13,428 nt of DNA from positions 1 through 13,428 of the forward strand of contig DFDL01000055.1 in NCBI GenBank assembly GCA_002367715.1, in the 5' to 3' direction. A program made the position numbers and the translations under genes. Numbering within the stretch: position 1 is the first letter of the stretch; each line of letters begins with the position of its first letter. Origin of the DNA: Actinobacteria bacterium UBA3028 (lineage in GTDB: Bacteria > Actinomycetota > Actinomycetes > Nanopelagicales > Nanopelagicaceae). Below the pieces are notes generated by a model. It was given only the letters and a program-made list of their open reading frames with translations, did no database searches and was not told where the DNA came from. Below, piece by piece: positions 12,503 to 13,428 of this stretch.

Positions 12503-13428
12503 GAAATCACCTTCTCGAATTTAGACTTGCTCTTGTAAGGTCCGACTAGTGCAAGGGTAGCGGGAGCGCTAAACAACTCGTTGGCTAATTGCCTTACCTG
12601 CTCTGGTGTTACCGCCTTAACCTTGCTCAAGATTTCATCAAAGCTGGTGATCTCCCCGTAAACAAGCTCACTCTTTCCAATTCGGCTCATTCTTGATCCA
12701 GTATCTTCCTGGCCCAAAATTAAGCCCCCTGTTACCGCGCCCTTTGCTCGGGATATCTCTTCAGAGGTTAATCCGTGATCTGCTACCGATTGGCTGATAT
12801 CGCGCATAAGTTTGATTACCTCTTCGGCCTTATCGACTTTACAACCGGCATAGAAAGCTAGCGTCCCAGTTCCAGCAAACTGTTGCGGATAGGCATAGGT
12901 TGTATAGGCAAGGCCACGCTTCTCACGAATCTCTTGAAAGAGTCGAGATGACATTCCGCCACCAACTGCAGAGGATAAGACGCTTAGCGCAAATCTGCGA
13001 TCATCATTTCTGGCTAGTCCAGGAAAACCGTAAAGGATATGGGCCTGCTCAGTCTTTCGATCCATAAGCCCAACTCGACCGATTCCGGGAGTCTTAATTG
13101 GATTAGAAGTTCGGGTCTGGTGCTTATTATCTGGAACATCTAAGAAGGAATCTCTCGATAGAGCTTCCTCGATTAATTTAACGACTTTCTTATGTTTGAT
13201 ATTTCCAGCTACAGATACCACAAGGCTCTCCGGCTGGTAGCGCTTCTTGTAGTAATTAAAGATTGCATTTCTAGGCATCTTATTGATCGAGTCAACAGTG
13301 CCTAAAATAGAACGCCCAATTGGTGAGTCGCCATAATAAGTATCTAGATATAGCTCGTGAATATAATCAGATGGATCATCATCGCGAACTGCAATCTCAC
13401 TTAGAACAACTTTACGCTCTGAATCAAC
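12499..13428 (-). CDS. M16-family zinc metallopeptidase, C-terminal part (cut by right edge)
   Basis: The frame stays open to the right edge, giving 309 residues of a protein that is usually about 420-460. The first visible residues, ERKVVLSEIAVRDDDPSDYIHEL, carry the M16 segment containing the distal zinc-binding glutamate of the HxxEH-x(about 76)-E motif. HxxEH itself lies upstream, outside the window, so catalytic competence cannot be confirmed. The second half carries SSAVGGGMSSRLFQEIREKRGLAY (visible positions about 154-177), the Arg/Tyr substrate-binding segment of mitochondrial-processing-peptidase-like enzymes. Starting the gene at the internal ATG (13276-13278) would be wrong because conserved M16 sequence continues upstream of it. 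The physiological substrate of actinobacterial M16 enzymes is unknown. Its stop overlaps the dapB start. Confidence 0.93.
   Translation of the reverse strand, partial: VDSERKVVLSEIAVRDDDPSDYIHELYLDTYYGDSPIGRSILGTVDSINKMPRNAIFNYYKKRYQPESLVVSVAGNIKHKKVVKLIEEALSRDSFLDVPDNKHQTRTSNPIKTPGIGRVGLMDRKTEQAHILYGFPGLARNDDRRFALSVLSSAVGGGMSSRLFQEIREKRGLAYTTYAYPQQFAGTGTLAFYAGCKVDKAEEVIKLMRDISQSVADHGLTSEEISRAKGAVTGGLILGQEDTGSRMSRIGKSELVYGEITSFDEILSKVKAVTPEQVRQLANELFSAPATLALVGPYKSKSKFEKVIS

Noticed and set aside
12499..13278. M16 peptidase gene starting at the internal ATG 13276-13278
   Set aside because: Conserved M16 sequence (VVLSEIAVRDDDP) is encoded upstream in the same frame to the window edge, so the gene is cut by the edge, not short.

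Overview
This is a compact chromosomal window from an actinobacterium. The gene order thyX-dapA-rnj-ftsK-(RodZ-like)-rimO-pgsA-pncC-clgR-DUF3046-recA is the conserved actinobacterial block. A ClgR-type regulator, DUF3046 directly in front of recA, and two DNA-damage promoter types known from mycobacteria and relatives all agree. Base composition is much lower in G+C than in Streptomyces or Mycobacterium (mid-40s percent by eye), gaps are tiny and many genes overlap by 1-4 bases. That fits a streamlined freshwater lineage such as the Nanopelagicales (acI). The placement is inference from gene order and composition, not from a marker search.

Layout. Apart from two + strand genes, everything is on the - strand, so the transcriptional order runs from high to low coordinates. 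At 11472-13428 lie an M16 zinc peptidase (cut by the right edge), dapB and a small glutaredoxin-like protein. At 10529-11475 an azlC-azlD pair (branched-chain amino acid exporter family) is inserted on the + strand. It diverges from thyX, and azlD converges on the glutaredoxin gene with interlocked stop codons. At 7117-10472 lie thyX, dapA and rnj. At 3806-7048 lie ftsK and a RodZ-like membrane protein. At 1099-3777 lie rimO, pgsA, pncC and clgR, each overlapping the next by 4 bases. At 1-1056 lie a TetR-type regulator, DUF3046 and the first 24 codons of recA.

How the genes work together. dapA and dapB catalyse consecutive steps of lysine/diaminopimelate synthesis (cell wall). thyX makes dTMP, rnj processes RNA, ftsK moves chromosomes at division, pgsA makes phosphatidylglycerol phosphate, rimO modifies ribosomal protein S12, pncC salvages NMN, clgR controls Clp/Lon proteolysis, and recA drives recombination and SOS. 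This is mainly a housekeeping region with a stress-response end.

The most informative non-coding sequence is the 206-base gap before recA. It holds a perfect LexA box inside one promoter and, nearer the gene, a good match to the LexA-independent (RecA-NDp/PafBC) damage promoter. I see no CRISPR array, transposon, tRNA or rRNA. I do not find a clearly new multi-gene system. The items most worth a second look are the recA control region, the TetR gene at the clgR-recA junction, the ftsK-rodZ intergenic inverted repeat and the azlCD insertion.
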